Assembly: GCA_905199225.1 (NCBI GenBank)
Contig: CAJKFS010000054.1
Span: 1-12,890 of the forward strand
Source: an uncultured Collinsella sp.
GTDB taxonomy: Bacteria > Actinomycetota > Coriobacteriia > Coriobacteriales > Coriobacteriaceae
DNA: 12,890 nt
Direction: 5' to 3'
The notes beneath the pieces are model-generated. The model had not been told where the DNA came from. It searched no databases and saw nothing but the letters and a program-made list of their open reading frames with translations. This document shows, in pieces, positions 12,784 through 12,890 of this stretch. A program made the position numbers and the translations under genes. Numbering within the stretch: the first letter of the stretch is position 1; the number at the start of each line of letters is the position of its first letter.

Positions 12784-12890
12784 AGGGGCCGGGTTGAGAT
12801 TTTCGCTCGGTCAAGTCCTGGCTCGCACGAAGAGCACATTAAGTGCTCTTCGGCTCGTGCGGAATCTACGAAAATCTCAACCCGGCCCCT
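12784..12890. repeat. Long structured inverted repeat with ATTAA-capped hairpin
   Basis: A perfect 22-bp inverted repeat (12784-12805 with 12869-12890) encloses nested pairings: CGCACGA/TCGTGCG (12824-12830 and 12855-12861) and AGAGCAC/GTGCTCT around the loop ATTAA (12838-12842). Read alternatively, the inner hairpin has 10-bp arms CGAAGAGCAC/GTGCTCTTCG. No U-tract follows it on the minus strand; the plus side ends at the window edge. It lies upstream of the rplJ promoter. The same core with different arms occurs at 4-71. Confidence 0.75.

Overview
The window looks like a core chromosomal segment of a high-GC bacterium of the class Coriobacteriia, with Collinsella or a close relative as my best guess. 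The guess rests on the protein sequences (actinobacterial-looking beta and beta' subunits with acidic tails), GC-rich coding, and the galU placement; no 16S or other marker is present. All seven genes are on the minus strand, so they are transcribed from high to low coordinates.

From right to left: 12494-12890 holds a long structured inverted repeat, a good sigma-70-type promoter, an L10-type ribosomal-protein leader and an intrinsic terminator that acts as an attenuator. Then come rplJ (L10) and rplL (L7/L12), ending in a terminator; galU (UTP-glucose-1-phosphate uridylyltransferase), ending in its own terminator; then rpoB and rpoC (RNA polymerase beta and beta'), ending in a third terminator. 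The usual rplJL-rpoBC continuity is therefore interrupted by galU and by terminators, so ribosomal stalk and RNA polymerase synthesis appear to be separately controlled. A near-perfect LexA (SOS) box lies between galU and rpoB.

At the left, 111-1930 is a different kind of DNA: an ECF sigma factor gene overlapping a membrane-anchored putative anti-sigma gene, preceded by a SigW-like ECF promoter and followed by a terminator. Its base composition is lower in GC than rpoBC, and the pair is bracketed by inverted copies of a 32-base sequence (29 of 32 identical), suggesting acquisition or association with REP-like elements.

Most notable: (1) beta' ends in about 230 extra residues containing a 57-residue stretch that aligns without gaps to the alpha-subunit C-terminal domain and keeps most of its DNA-contacting residues; (2) beta has an 8-residue-longer, wholly divergent fork loop 2; (3) two copies of a structured element with an ATTAA-capped hairpin and compensating arm changes lie at the two ends of the window; (4) the ECF module with its flanking inverted repeats and self-recognition promoter; (5) the LexA box upstream of rpoBC.
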